Origin: Lachnospiraceae bacterium
GTDB taxonomy: Bacteria > Bacillota_A > Clostridia > Lachnospirales > Lachnospiraceae
Length of the DNA stretch: 26,322 nucleotides
Direction: 5' to 3'
Assembly: GCA_017620055.1 (NCBI GenBank)
Contig: JAFZRD010000101.1
Location: 1 to 26,322, forward strand
The notes below the pieces were generated by a model, which saw only the letters and a program-made list of their open reading frames with translations, was not told the origin of the DNA and did not search any database. Below are positions 7,289 to 15,720 of this stretch, one piece after another (position 1 is the stretch's first letter; the number at the start of each line of letters is the position of its first letter). Made by a program: the position numbers and the translations under genes.

Positions 7289-8491
7289 TTACAGCTTCGC
7301 GTTCTCATCCAGCGTGCGAAGCCCGACATATCTGAACTGCACGGCCTGCTTGCCGTCTTCCGCTATGCTCTTAAGCTCATCGAATACACTCCTTGCGGTC
7401 TCAACCGTAAAATCACGTCCCGCCAGACCGTATACAAAGCTCACCGTTTCCGTATATACCTTCTGCCTGTAAAGCGCGGCCGTAACCTCGCTCGCAAGCG
7501 GACCTCCGTTTCCGTTGTAGCTCTCGCATCTGTCCATGATGGCAACGGCTTTGCAGCCCCGGAGCGCCTCCGCGATCTCCTCCGCGGGGAAAGGTCTGAA
7601 CACGCGAAGCTTGAGGACTCCGACCTTCATTCCTTCGGAGCGCATATCGTCGACAGCCTGCTTGGCGGTTCCGGCTGCTGATCCCATTATCAGCATTATG
7701 TAGTCGGCATCTTCCGTTCTGTATTCCTCGAAGAAGTCGAATCCTCTTCTGAACTTCTCGCGAAACTTTGCCGCGATCTCCTTAATGACTTCTTTTGACC
7801 TGATCATGGCCTGTTCCTGGTTGTACTTGGCTTCCATCGAATAGGCCGATATCGCATACGGTCCGACGGCAACCGGCTTGTCCGGATTGAGAAGAAACTC
7901 CTCCGGATGATACTCTCCTACAAACGCCTTAACGTCGGCATCCTCCTCGAGAAGGATGTTCTCAACGGCATGGCTCGTGATAAAGCCGTCCTGGCATACC
8001 ATTACCGGGAGATGGACTCTCGTATCCTCCGCGATAGGAAATGCCTGTATGAAGTTGTCGTATGCTTCCTGATTGTTCTCGGCGTATATCTGTATCCATC
8101 CCGTATCCCTTGCGCCCATTCCGTCCGAATGATCGCAGTTGATGTTGATGGGACCGGAAAGCGTCCTGTTCACAAGTGCTAGAACGCACGGCAGACGGTT
8201 CGATGCCGCAACGAGAAGTTCCTCCCACATGAACGCAAGGCCGCACGATGAAGTGGCGGTCATGCTCCTTGCTCCGGCAGCTTCCGCTCCGACGGTCGCA
8301 CTCATAGAGGAATGCTCGGACTCAACGGGTATGAACTCCGTCTCCATCTCGCCGTTCGCGATATATGTGGATACCATCTGAGGTATCTCGGTTGAAGGTG
8401 TGATCGGGAATGCAGGCATGACATCAGGATTCACCTGACGGATCGCATATGCCACCGCTTCGTTTCCCGACATACGGTCTTTCCTGGACAT
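7289..8491 (-). CDS. porA: 2-oxoacid (pyruvate):ferredoxin oxidoreductase alpha subunit
   Basis: A 400-residue alpha subunit. Domain I (about 1-240) has the conserved AFPITPSTEIPQ (28-38) and VESEHSSMSATVGAEAAGAR, which shape the substrate and ThDP pocket. Domain II (about 255-390) is the transketolase-C-like part (IMLIMGSAAGTAKQAVDDMR, LKLRVFRPFPAEEI). The length matches porA of four-subunit enzymes. AGGAGGTT stands six bases before the ATG and the porD stop is nine bases upstream, so the genes are tightly coupled. The order porG-porD-porA-porB is that of Thermotoga and Thermococcales POR operons. Confidence 0.93.
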   Translation of the reverse strand: MSRKDRMSGNEAVAYAIRQVNPDVMPAFPITPSTEIPQMVSTYIANGEMETEFIPVESEHSSMSATVGAEAAGARSMTATSSCGLAFMWEELLVAASNRLPCVLALVNRTLSGPININCDHSDGMGARDTGWIQIYAENNQEAYDNFIQAFPIAEDTRVHLPVMVCQDGFITSHAVENILLEEDADVKAFVGEYHPEEFLLNPDKPVAVGPYAISAYSMEAKYNQEQAMIRSKEVIKEIAAKFREKFRRGFDFFEEYRTEDADYIMLIMGSAAGTAKQAVDDMRSEGMKVGVLKLRVFRPFPAEEIAEALRGCKAVAIMDRCESYNGNGGPLASEVTAALYRQKVYTETVSFVYGLAGRDFTVETARSVFDELKSIAEDGKQAVQFRYVGLRTLDENAKL

Positions 8492-8500
8492 ATAAACCTC

Positions 8501-8794
8501 CTAATTCATCGTTATCGCACCGAAGGGGCAGGCTTTTTCGCATATTCCGCATCCCTTGCAGTGGTCCATATCAAAGTCATCGCGCCTTCCGTCCTTCACG
8601 GGAATGCATCCGTCGGGGCAGACCGGTGCGCACAGAAGACACTGTTTGCACTTCTCTTTATCGAATACCGGCGTCGCGGTCCTCCACTGGCCGGTCATGA
8701 ACTGCTTCGATGTTCCGCCCGCGAAGATCATGAGGCCTTCCGTGAGGTCCTCGCACGGGCTCTGTTCGTTGATTTTGCTTATGTCTGTTCTCAT
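8501..8794 (-). CDS. porD: 2-oxoacid (pyruvate):ferredoxin oxidoreductase delta (ferredoxin-like) subunit
   Basis: A 97-residue bacterial-ferredoxin-type subunit with two 4Fe-4S sites: C49, C52, C55, C59 (CKQCLLCAPVCP) and C79, C82, C85, C89 (CKGCGICEKACP). The first 45 residues form the usual N-terminal arm of PorD/VorD that clamps onto the other subunits. It relays electrons from the catalytic cluster to external ferredoxin. It starts three bases after the porG stop and ends nine bases before porA. An extra cysteine, C63, follows the first motif and is not needed for the cluster. Confidence 0.94.
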   Translation of the reverse strand: MRTDISKINEQSPCEDLTEGLMIFAGGTSKQFMTGQWRTATPVFDKEKCKQCLLCAPVCPDGCIPVKDGRRDDFDMDHCKGCGICEKACPFGAITMN

Positions 8795-8797
8795 CTT

Positions 8798-9376
8798 TTA
8801 TCCTTTCAATCGGTCAAACGTCATAGTGAGGGCCTTCATGTTGCCCTCTATGACCTCGGGCTTCTTCGCGAACTTGTGCTCGTATGACGCGCGCATCTCG
8901 CGAATGAACGACTCCTTATCCATAACCTGCGATACCGCGACCGCGGCCGCGAGCATCGGTGAATTCGGAAAGTACTTCCCGAGCGCTTCTATCGAAATGC
9001 TCCTTGCATCGACCGTATATACCCTTCCGGCATATCCGCGAAGGAGAGGCCTTATCTCATCGGGCATCTTATCGGTATTGACTATGATCGCACCGTCTTC
9101 CTTAAGACCTGCCGTAACATCGACCGCCTCAAGGAGCGTCTCATCGACGACCACTACGAGATCCGGATCGTATATATTGGAATGAACCCTTATCTCTTTA
9201 TCGCTTATCCTGTTATATGCCGTTATCGGTGCGCCCATTCTCTCGGGTCCGTACTCCGGAAACCCCTGCACATAGGCGCCCGTCTTGAAGCACACATCGG
9301 CCAGCAGAAGCGCCGCGGTCTTGGCACCCTGGCCGCCTCTTCCGTGCCATCTTATCTCTGTTTCCTTACTCATCAT
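8798..9376 (-). CDS. porG: 2-oxoacid (pyruvate):ferredoxin oxidoreductase gamma subunit
   Basis: A 192-residue gamma subunit, first gene of the por set. The signature WHGRGGQGAKTAA near the N-terminus (glycine-rich, CoA-binding domain III), QGFPEYGPERMGAPITAYNR, and VVVVDETLL are all typical of PorG/VorG. Two ATGs in tandem (9376 and 9373) follow AAAGGAT; the second has the better spacing, so the real protein may be one Met shorter. The alpha-galactosidase stop lies 47 bases upstream and I see neither a terminator nor a convincing promoter in that gap. The por operon could be read through from the galactoside operon or start from a promoter I cannot recognise. Confidence 0.92.
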   Translation of the reverse strand: MMSKETEIRWHGRGGQGAKTAALLLADVCFKTGAYVQGFPEYGPERMGAPITAYNRISDKEIRVHSNIYDPDLVVVVDETLLEAVDVTAGLKEDGAIIVNTDKMPDEIRPLLRGYAGRVYTVDARSISIEALGKYFPNSPMLAAAVAVSQVMDKESFIREMRASYEHKFAKKPEVIEGNMKALTMTFDRLKG

Positions 9377-9423
9377 CTATCCTTTCAGATCATAGTGATA
9401 ATGTGACGTATTTGTATATGATA

Positions 9424-11781
9424 TCATAATCTCTGCGCAAAATACAGACGGGATGCGAAATCGGGGAACACTCTCGTCCTTTCGTTGAATCCCGTTGAGG
9501 AATATGCCGGAGACAGTTCGACTCCGGCCGCATCAAGGGCATCCCCGAAAATGACGGTATCCTCATGCTCTCCGTCAAGTTTGACGAATCTCGAAATGAT
9601 GTCGTGAACCATCGAACCGTTCTTCACATGAACGGGTGATATCATGTTTATCAGATCACCGAACAGTCTTACATCCATTTTGAACGGCAGGCTGTAGAAA
9701 CGGTATTTTTTATCTCCTTCAAGTCCGTGCATTTTTAACACGCCCCTCTGATCGTTGGGAACAGCGAGTCTTCTGAACATCATGCCCGCGGATGAGCTGC
9801 CGTTGGCAGACACCACATTCCATGTGACGACGTTTCCGTCATCGACGGTCTCACCCCTGTAGAACCTTCCGTTCTGGAATACGCTCCTCCACTCTTTATA
9901 CAGCAAGACCTGTTTCTTCACTTCATCAAGAGTGGCCTGGTCCATGTCGCACAGATTGCATTCGTAACCGAGGTTTGCAAACGCCGCAACATTGAATCTT
10001 GTCTCAAGCGGCGTAACCCTGAGTGTCTGATGATTGGGCACCGAGGACACATGCGCGCTCACGCACACGGGCGGGTAAGCGTAACTGTATCCCGTCTGAA
10101 TGTCCACACGCTCCGAAGCATCCGTATCATCGCTTCCCCATATCTGAGGGAAATAACAGAGCATTCCGAGATCGAACCTGTTCCCGCCCGAAGCGCACCC
10201 TTCGAACAGAATGTCCGGAAACTTCTCCGTCAGTGCGGAAAGGATCCTGTACAGTCCCGTCATGTAACGGTAAGACGTCTCGCCCTGTCTGGCGGGCGGA
10301 AGATAAGGCGAATACACGTCGCTCTCGTTCCTGTTCATGTCCCACTTGACGTAATCGATCCCGCCGGTCTCAAACAGCTCCGACAGCACAGATATGAGAT
10401 GATCACAGACCTCGGGATTGGCAAGGTCAAGTATCATCTGGTTACGCCCCGGCGAATGAGGCTTACCCGGTATCTTCATCGCCCAGTCAGGATGAGCCCT
10501 GTAAAGGTCACTGTCCTCGCTTATCATCTCGGGCTCTACCCAGATCCCGAACTTCAGTCCCATGTCATGTATCTTATCCGCCAGTCCCTTTACACCGTGA
10601 GGCAGCTTTTTTGTATTGGGATACCAGTCTCCGAGTGATGTCTTATCGTCATCCCTGTGCCCGAACCACCCGTCATCCATGACGAACAGCTCTATACCCA
10701 CCGACTTTGCGGCCTTTGCCATCTTGAGGAGTTTACTCTCGGATATGTCGAAGTATGCCGCCTCCCAGCTGTTCAGGAGTACGGGTCTCTCCTCTTTTGC
10801 CCATCTAGGGCTAAGTATATGATCTGTTACGAACCGGTGCATGTTATGGCTCATTCCGTTAAAGCCCTCGGATGAAAAAGTCATTACCGCTTCCGGCGAC
10901 TCAAAAGTCTCACCCGGAGCCAGTTCGTATTCAAATCCCTTCGGATTGATGCCCGCGAGGAAACGCAGCTTTCCGAATTCGCTCACTTCGGCGATCTCCG
11001 TGTGGTTACCGCTGTATATGAGATTAAATCCGTATACCGGACCCGAATTCTCACATGTGCACTTTTCACTGAACATCACAAACGGGTTGGCTGTCGAGGA
11101 TGACGCACCCACGCATGAATCATTTACGAACCTTCCTCTGGTGAGTTTACGGTCCACTCTCTTCATCTCCCGGATCCACGCTCCGTTGAATGTGGTCATT
11201 ACCCGTTCACTGTCATTTGTATCAATCTGCACGGACATGAAGCGCAGTATTTTTACGCTTCCGATTCCGTTATTTGTAATTGAGGCTGATCTTGTGATGA
11301 CATCACAGTCTTCGAACACATGATATGTCAGTTCGACGGACAGGTCATAGTTCCTGTCCGTAAGGGTAAGAATAAGGGTAGAAGCCTCCCTGTCGGTGTC
11401 ATATGACGACGGAAGGTTTGACAGCGTCCTCTTTTCATTACTTATCCGGGCACCTGTATATACAAAGTCGGAAGTCCTGCTTCCGTCTTCGTGCACCAGT
11501 TCAAGAAACGGTTCCCTGTTATCCCCCTTTCCGTTCGACGAGAATTCGAGTCTCATATCATTGAGCGAATAGTTCTGCGTCTTATCGTCATATACGATAT
11601 TATTCCCGGGAGCAAATTCGTGTTTCTCGCAAAGTGCATCCGTATATGTCCCGGATTCATCATCAAGTCTTATCCTCCTGCCGTAATACAGGTGCTCAGG
11701 CTGTCCGGTCGGAAGCACTCTGAAAGCGTATGTCGTATTCTCCGTATCAAGAATGAACCTGTCATCGATCTGTCTTATCAT
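9424..11781 (-). CDS. alpha-galactosidase, GH36
   Basis: A 785-residue cytosolic (no signal peptide) retaining alpha-galactosidase that would release galactose from melibiose, raffinose or stachyose. An N-terminal beta-supersandwich (about 1-320) precedes a TIM barrel (about 325-650) and a C-terminal beta domain. Barrel signatures: VLLNSWEAAYFD, FVMDDGWFG, LGDWYPNTKKLP, IWVEPEM. The nucleophile is D481 in DYVKWDMNR and the acid/base is D551 in IWGSDDTD, at positions close to those of characterised GH36 enzymes. The length is slightly above the usual 730. The ATG overlaps the symporter stop (ATGA), so the two are translationally coupled. Gene symbols such as agaA, rafA or melA are all used for this family, so none is given. 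Confidence 0.94.
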   Translation of the reverse strand: MIRQIDDRFILDTENTTYAFRVLPTGQPEHLYYGRRIRLDDESGTYTDALCEKHEFAPGNNIVYDDKTQNYSLNDMRLEFSSNGKGDNREPFLELVHEDGSRTSDFVYTGARISNEKRTLSNLPSSYDTDREASTLILTLTDRNYDLSVELTYHVFEDCDVITRSASITNNGIGSVKILRFMSVQIDTNDSERVMTTFNGAWIREMKRVDRKLTRGRFVNDSCVGASSSTANPFVMFSEKCTCENSGPVYGFNLIYSGNHTEIAEVSEFGKLRFLAGINPKGFEYELAPGETFESPEAVMTFSSEGFNGMSHNMHRFVTDHILSPRWAKEERPVLLNSWEAAYFDISESKLLKMAKAAKSVGIELFVMDDGWFGHRDDDKTSLGDWYPNTKKLPHGVKGLADKIHDMGLKFGIWVEPEMISEDSDLYRAHPDWAMKIPGKPHSPGRNQMILDLANPEVCDHLISVLSELFETGGIDYVKWDMNRNESDVYSPYLPPARQGETSYRYMTGLYRILSALTEKFPDILFEGCASGGNRFDLGMLCYFPQIWGSDDTDASERVDIQTGYSYAYPPVCVSAHVSSVPNHQTLRVTPLETRFNVAAFANLGYECNLCDMDQATLDEVKKQVLLYKEWRSVFQNGRFYRGETVDDGNVVTWNVVSANGSSSAGMMFRRLAVPNDQRGVLKMHGLEGDKKYRFYSLPFKMDVRLFGDLINMISPVHVKNGSMVHDIISRFVKLDGEHEDTVIFGDALDAAGVELSPAYSSTGFNERTRVFPDFASRLYFAQRL

Positions 11782-13172
11782 TGTGCTGCGCCTCTTTTCA
11801 GTTCATCCGTGATCTCATTCATCTTCTGCTCGTTAAGGATAAACTTCTTTTTGAAATAAAAGATCGCGATGAACAGCCCGATCACAGGAAGCATTGTCAT
11901 GGTCATCCTAAGCCCCAGCCTTGATGCACTGTCAACACTGAGGGAGAAATCAATGCTCTTCTCGGCTTCGGTGATCTCCTCGCTCCCGAGATGATTGACC
12001 GACAGGCATATGGAAGCAACAAATGCCGCTATGCCCGAGGCCAGCTTAACAACGAATGTCTGCATCGAGAATATGACCGATTCATCCCTTCTGTGATTTT
12101 TGAGTTCCCCGTAGTCAACGCTGTTGGCAAGGAATACTGTCGTCAGCACCTGAAGAACACCGTTCGCCGCAAATATGAAGAAGCCCGGAACGAACAGAAT
12201 GAACACACTCTTCATTGTCGTGAACGTGATACCGAACAGGCACGCATATCCGATAACGGCGCTCGCGATGCAGATGTAGAATATCCTGACGTTTTCCGTA
12301 AACTTTCTGAGAAGCGGATAGAAAAGCATCATTGAGAGGATCTGCACGGCTCCGCCGAACATGTTGAACAGCGTGTAGCTTTGGTACCACCCGGTCCCTC
12401 CGAAATCGTATTTGAAGAAGTAGATCACAAGATTGGAAGTTATATAGACCGAGCAGTTAATGAGTACTATCGCGACAACCGCTGTCATCGCCTGGTCGTT
12501 TTTGACAAGGGCCGAGAACATCTGCCCCACCGAGGGCGTTTCCATGTCGACGGTTGATTTTTCCCTGACATTAATGCATGTGATCGAGATAAAGACAATG
12601 AACACAACGGCAATGATAAGTGCGAACCACATGAAGCCGGCCCTCTCATCGCTTCCCCCGAACAGGTGGACTGCCATCATCGTAACAACTGTAACTATGG
12701 CTGATCCGGCTCCCGCACAGCTCCTTCCGAGAGTGGAGAGATTCTCCCTCTCCTTGCCGGACTCGGTAAACGCCGGGATCATGGACCAGTATGGGATGTC
12801 CATCATCGTATAGGTGATGCCCCACAGTATATAAGTCACCGCGGCATATGCCACAAGGGTACTGCCGCTAAGCGACCCCGGTGCGGCAAACATGGCGAAG
12901 AGGACTACCGCGTTTGTTACGGTACCGATCATCAGCCACGGTCTGAACTTGCCCCATCTTGTCTTCGTTTTAGCTACGACCACACCCATTATCGGATCGT
13001 TGAACGCATCGAACACCCTGGCAGCGAGCAGTATGAATCCCATCGCGATGGCTGACACGCCGAGAACATCCTGGTAGTAGTACAGGATATAACTGGCGGA
13101 CAGCATGTATACCATGTCTTTTCCGACCGCGCCGAGTCCGTATGATATCTTCTCTTTAAGTGTGAGCTTCAT
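11778..13172 (-). CDS. MelB-like GPH-family sugar:cation symporter
   Basis: A 464-residue transporter with 12 predicted membrane helices, of the glycoside-pentoside-hexuronide:cation symporter family. RVFDAFNDPIMG carries D55 and D59, the cation-site aspartates of MelB at the same numbering. The following loop KTRWGKFRPWLMIG is also a family signature. It probably imports an alpha- or beta-galactoside (melibiose, lactose, raffinose-type) with H+ or Na+. It stands between the beta-galactosidase (14 bases upstream, SD GGGAGGAAG) and the alpha-galactosidase (4-base overlap), which makes its substrate a galactoside. Which anomer is carried cannot be read from the sequence. Confidence 0.92.
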   Translation of the reverse strand: MKLTLKEKISYGLGAVGKDMVYMLSASYILYYYQDVLGVSAIAMGFILLAARVFDAFNDPIMGVVVAKTKTRWGKFRPWLMIGTVTNAVVLFAMFAAPGSLSGSTLVAYAAVTYILWGITYTMMDIPYWSMIPAFTESGKERENLSTLGRSCAGAGSAIVTVVTMMAVHLFGGSDERAGFMWFALIIAVVFIVFISITCINVREKSTVDMETPSVGQMFSALVKNDQAMTAVVAIVLINCSVYITSNLVIYFFKYDFGGTGWYQSYTLFNMFGGAVQILSMMLFYPLLRKFTENVRIFYICIASAVIGYACLFGITFTTMKSVFILFVPGFFIFAANGVLQVLTTVFLANSVDYGELKNHRRDESVIFSMQTFVVKLASGIAAFVASICLSVNHLGSEEITEAEKSIDFSLSVDSASRLGLRMTMTMLPVIGLFIAIFYFKKKFILNEQKMNEITDELKRGAAQ

Positions 13173-13186
13173 CTCTTCCTCCCGTT

Positions 13187-15613
13187 CTATACTCTTTCAA
13201 TGTCGAATTCCACGTTCTGACTCTCTCCGGTAAAGTCGGTAACGGTAAGCGTCGCATGTCCTATCCCGGTCGACTTTACGTACACTCCTCCCATTCCGCC
13301 GGACAGCGAAACGGTCGCGGGACCTATGATCTCGATCGGGCCCTGTACCGAAAAGCTGACCGGATCATTGCAGAAGTTTAGGATCCTCATGTTCTCGTCT
13401 ACTGCACGAAGCCGCACAAGCGCCACGTCATATGTCCTTCCCTCGTATAGAACAGTCGTGTTGGGCTCTGCTTCGAGATGCACACGTGAGAATGGCTGTA
13501 TCACGACCTCGCGAACTACATCCTCGCCCTTTACCGCCTCGAACTTGTATGAGCTGACCTTTCCGCCCCAGTTCCCTATGTACTTGTTGTAAAGGCTTAC
13601 CGCGTCACTCAGGCCCATACGGTATCTGGCAGCTATCATGGCCGCTTTTGCCATGAACTTGACGCTCATACGGTACATACCGTTCCTGGCGACCCCGTTG
13701 AGCAGATCCTTGATCTCCTTCGCCTTCTTCTCCGGCATACCCTCATGTGTGACAAGAGCATCCCCTATATAATCGTCTATAAGGATCGGACCGTGCAAAA
13801 GAGCCGGGAATGCGGAGTCGGCATTCGTATACTCCCTGATCAGTTCATCGTTCCTGTACATCCTTACCTTCTCGGCATTCGTGATGATATACACGTCTCC
13901 GGTGTTTCCGCCCGGATGTTCTCCGATGTTCATCGCGGACGACACGGTCAGTACCGGCCGGTTTTCCTGCTGAGCCCTGTATACGTGTGCCGCAAGCTTC
14001 GGGTTCCTGAATATGTCGCACACTCCGTGATAGCATATCCTGTCTCCGCTTCCGAAGTCCTTATGTGTGTTGTAATCGAACATGCACCATCCGAACGATC
14101 CCGTGATGTCATCGTCCTTCGCGGCGTCATTTAACACCCTCGCATGACGGAGCATGTGCTCTGTCCTGTGATCCTCGCTGTCGAACGATTTTGTCGGGAA
14201 CATATGTCCGTTATATTCGGTCACAAGATAAGGCTTGGAATTATCGGCCGTGACCGAAGATTTCTTCGCTACCCCGGCATTATCACCGCAGTGGGAAAAA
14301 TCATTGTATGTGAATACATCCTCCTGGAAGATACCCTTTTTGTAACAGCGCACCCCTCCGGTCTGTCTTGACGGATCCTCGGCATGAGCCATAGCATTCG
14401 TACGCGCATAGAACTCCTCATCATCGACTGACTCGTTTATCCTGACTCCCCAAAGGATTATCGAAGGATGATTGATGTTCTGGCGGATCATGTCCCTTAC
14501 GTTATCGACCGCCTTGTCCTTCCACTCGTCGTCGCCTATATGCTGCCATCCCGGGATCTCCGTGAACACCAGAAGTCCGATCTCGTCACACTTGTCGAGG
14601 AAGCTTTGGGCCTGAGGATAATGTGAGGTCCTGACAGCATTGACGCCGAGCTTATCCTTTAATATCACCGCATCCAGTTCCTGCATCGAATCGGGCATCG
14701 CATAACCGACGTATGCATATGACTGATGGCGGTTAAGGCCTCTTATCTTGAGCCTGCGTCCGTTTATAAAGAATCCGTTCTGCCTGAACACCGCTTTTCT
14801 GAACCCGAACGTATCAATACACCTGTCAACCGTAACTCCCTGATCATTGACCAGTTCTATCTTCTGCTCGTAAAGCTCAGGATTGTCCGGATCCCACAGT
14901 TCAACGTCATCCGCTCGCAGGATCGTCTCCGTATAACCGTTCACGGCTTCCGTTTCGGATGATCTGACAAATGCTTCCTCACCCTTTTTGCGGATGTAGG
15001 TTACCATTTTATATCCTTCCGTCGGTCCTTCGGTATATACCTTTGTTATGACCGCACCTTTGCGGCAGAACAGTTTCCCGTCCTTCTCGTATCTGTCGGT
15101 AAGCTTTGTGTCGATCGCAGTGCGCGATATGTAGGAAGCGCTTTTTACCTCCAGGTAAACATCCCTGTATATCCCGCCGTACGTCATATAATCTATCGCG
15201 AACCCGAAAGGAGGCTGGTTAAGCGTCTCGCGACTGTCAACACGCACGGTGATGACATTGTCGTTTCCGTAATCAAGGAACCTGCTTATATCCACGGTAA
15301 ACCCGGTATACCCGCAAGTATGCGTTGCGGCCTTATTCCCGTTGATATAGACCTGTGCCTCATGCGCGACACCTTCAAATGTCAGCAGAACGACCATGTC
15401 CCTCCAGTCCTTCTGCGCGACAAAATGCCTTCTGTAGCAGCTGACCGTCTGGTATATGCTCTCATCAAAGTAATGGAGAGGTGTCTGTCTTACCGTGTGA
15501 GGAATGATGACATCCTCCATCGACGATTCATCGTATCGCGGATCGATCATATCCTCCGCGAATTCATCGTCGAACTTCCAGTCCCGGTCGATGTAGATAA
15601 CGTTTTCTTTCAT
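13187..15613 (-). CDS. beta-galactosidase-type glycoside hydrolase, GH2
   Basis: An 808-residue cytosolic GH2 enzyme: N-terminal sugar-binding jelly roll (about 1-160, CGYTGFTVDISRFL, GGIYRDVYLEV), Ig-like domain (about 165-275), TIM barrel (about 280-560) and a C-terminal region of 240 residues with Ig-like strands. Acid/base E394 lies in LWGVRINES and nucleophile E466 in LVTEYNG; FFINGRRLKIRGLNRH and TSHYPQAQSFLD are family blocks. Expected reaction: hydrolysis of terminal beta-galactosides; beta-glucuronidase or beta-mannosidase activity cannot be excluded from motifs alone, but the gal context favours galactosides. The ATG at 15613 is chosen for GGAGGT seven bases upstream; a longer start at 15634 lacks such a site. 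It opens the minus-strand operon GH2-symporter-GH36, divergent from galK. Confidence 0.92.
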   Translation of the reverse strand: MKENVIYIDRDWKFDDEFAEDMIDPRYDESSMEDVIIPHTVRQTPLHYFDESIYQTVSCYRRHFVAQKDWRDMVVLLTFEGVAHEAQVYINGNKAATHTCGYTGFTVDISRFLDYGNDNVITVRVDSRETLNQPPFGFAIDYMTYGGIYRDVYLEVKSASYISRTAIDTKLTDRYEKDGKLFCRKGAVITKVYTEGPTEGYKMVTYIRKKGEEAFVRSSETEAVNGYTETILRADDVELWDPDNPELYEQKIELVNDQGVTVDRCIDTFGFRKAVFRQNGFFINGRRLKIRGLNRHQSYAYVGYAMPDSMQELDAVILKDKLGVNAVRTSHYPQAQSFLDKCDEIGLLVFTEIPGWQHIGDDEWKDKAVDNVRDMIRQNINHPSIILWGVRINESVDDEEFYARTNAMAHAEDPSRQTGGVRCYKKGIFQEDVFTYNDFSHCGDNAGVAKKSSVTADNSKPYLVTEYNGHMFPTKSFDSEDHRTEHMLRHARVLNDAAKDDDITGSFGWCMFDYNTHKDFGSGDRICYHGVCDIFRNPKLAAHVYRAQQENRPVLTVSSAMNIGEHPGGNTGDVYIITNAEKVRMYRNDELIREYTNADSAFPALLHGPILIDDYIGDALVTHEGMPEKKAKEIKDLLNGVARNGMYRMSVKFMAKAAMIAARYRMGLSDAVSLYNKYIGNWGGKVSSYKFEAVKGEDVVREVVIQPFSRVHLEAEPNTTVLYEGRTYDVALVRLRAVDENMRILNFCNDPVSFSVQGPIEIIGPATVSLSGGMGGVYVKSTGIGHATLTVTDFTGESQNVEFDIERV

Positions 15614-15640
15614 AGTCTGACCTCCGGCGAACATATTGTG

Positions 15641-15669
15641 TTGCGCTCAATAAAATATACGTTTATATT
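15641..15669 (+). promoter_or_regulatory. candidate galK-galT promoter
   Basis: TTGCGC (15641-15646), a 17-base spacer and TATATT (15664-15669) form a reasonable sigma-70-type promoter. Transcription would start near 15676, giving a 45-base leader with AAGGAAA before the galK ATG. On the other strand, TTGACG and AT-rich -10-like hexamers could serve the GH2 operon, but no pair there has ideal spacing. Confidence 0.4.
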
Positions 15670-15675
15670 AATATA
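15664..15675. promoter_or_regulatory. AT-rich palindrome, possible operator between GH2 and galK
   Basis: TATATTAATATA is a perfect 12-base palindrome in the 107-base gap between the divergent GH2 and galK starts. It overlaps the candidate galK -10. Just left, AATATA-CGTT-TATATT is a second inverted repeat sharing the TATATT arm. A sugar-responsive repressor or activator could bind here and control both operons, but AT-rich promoter sequence is often palindromic by chance. Confidence 0.3.
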
Positions 15676-15720
15676 GTATCGTCAAAATCACAAGAATCGG
15701 GAACCGGACGGAGAAGGAAA

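Noticed and set aside
13187..15613. GH2 acid/base motif WGVRINES read as a broken active site because LacZ has WSLGNES
   Set aside because: The Asn-Glu pair is kept and this spelling occurs in a common GH2 subgroup, so the enzyme looks intact.
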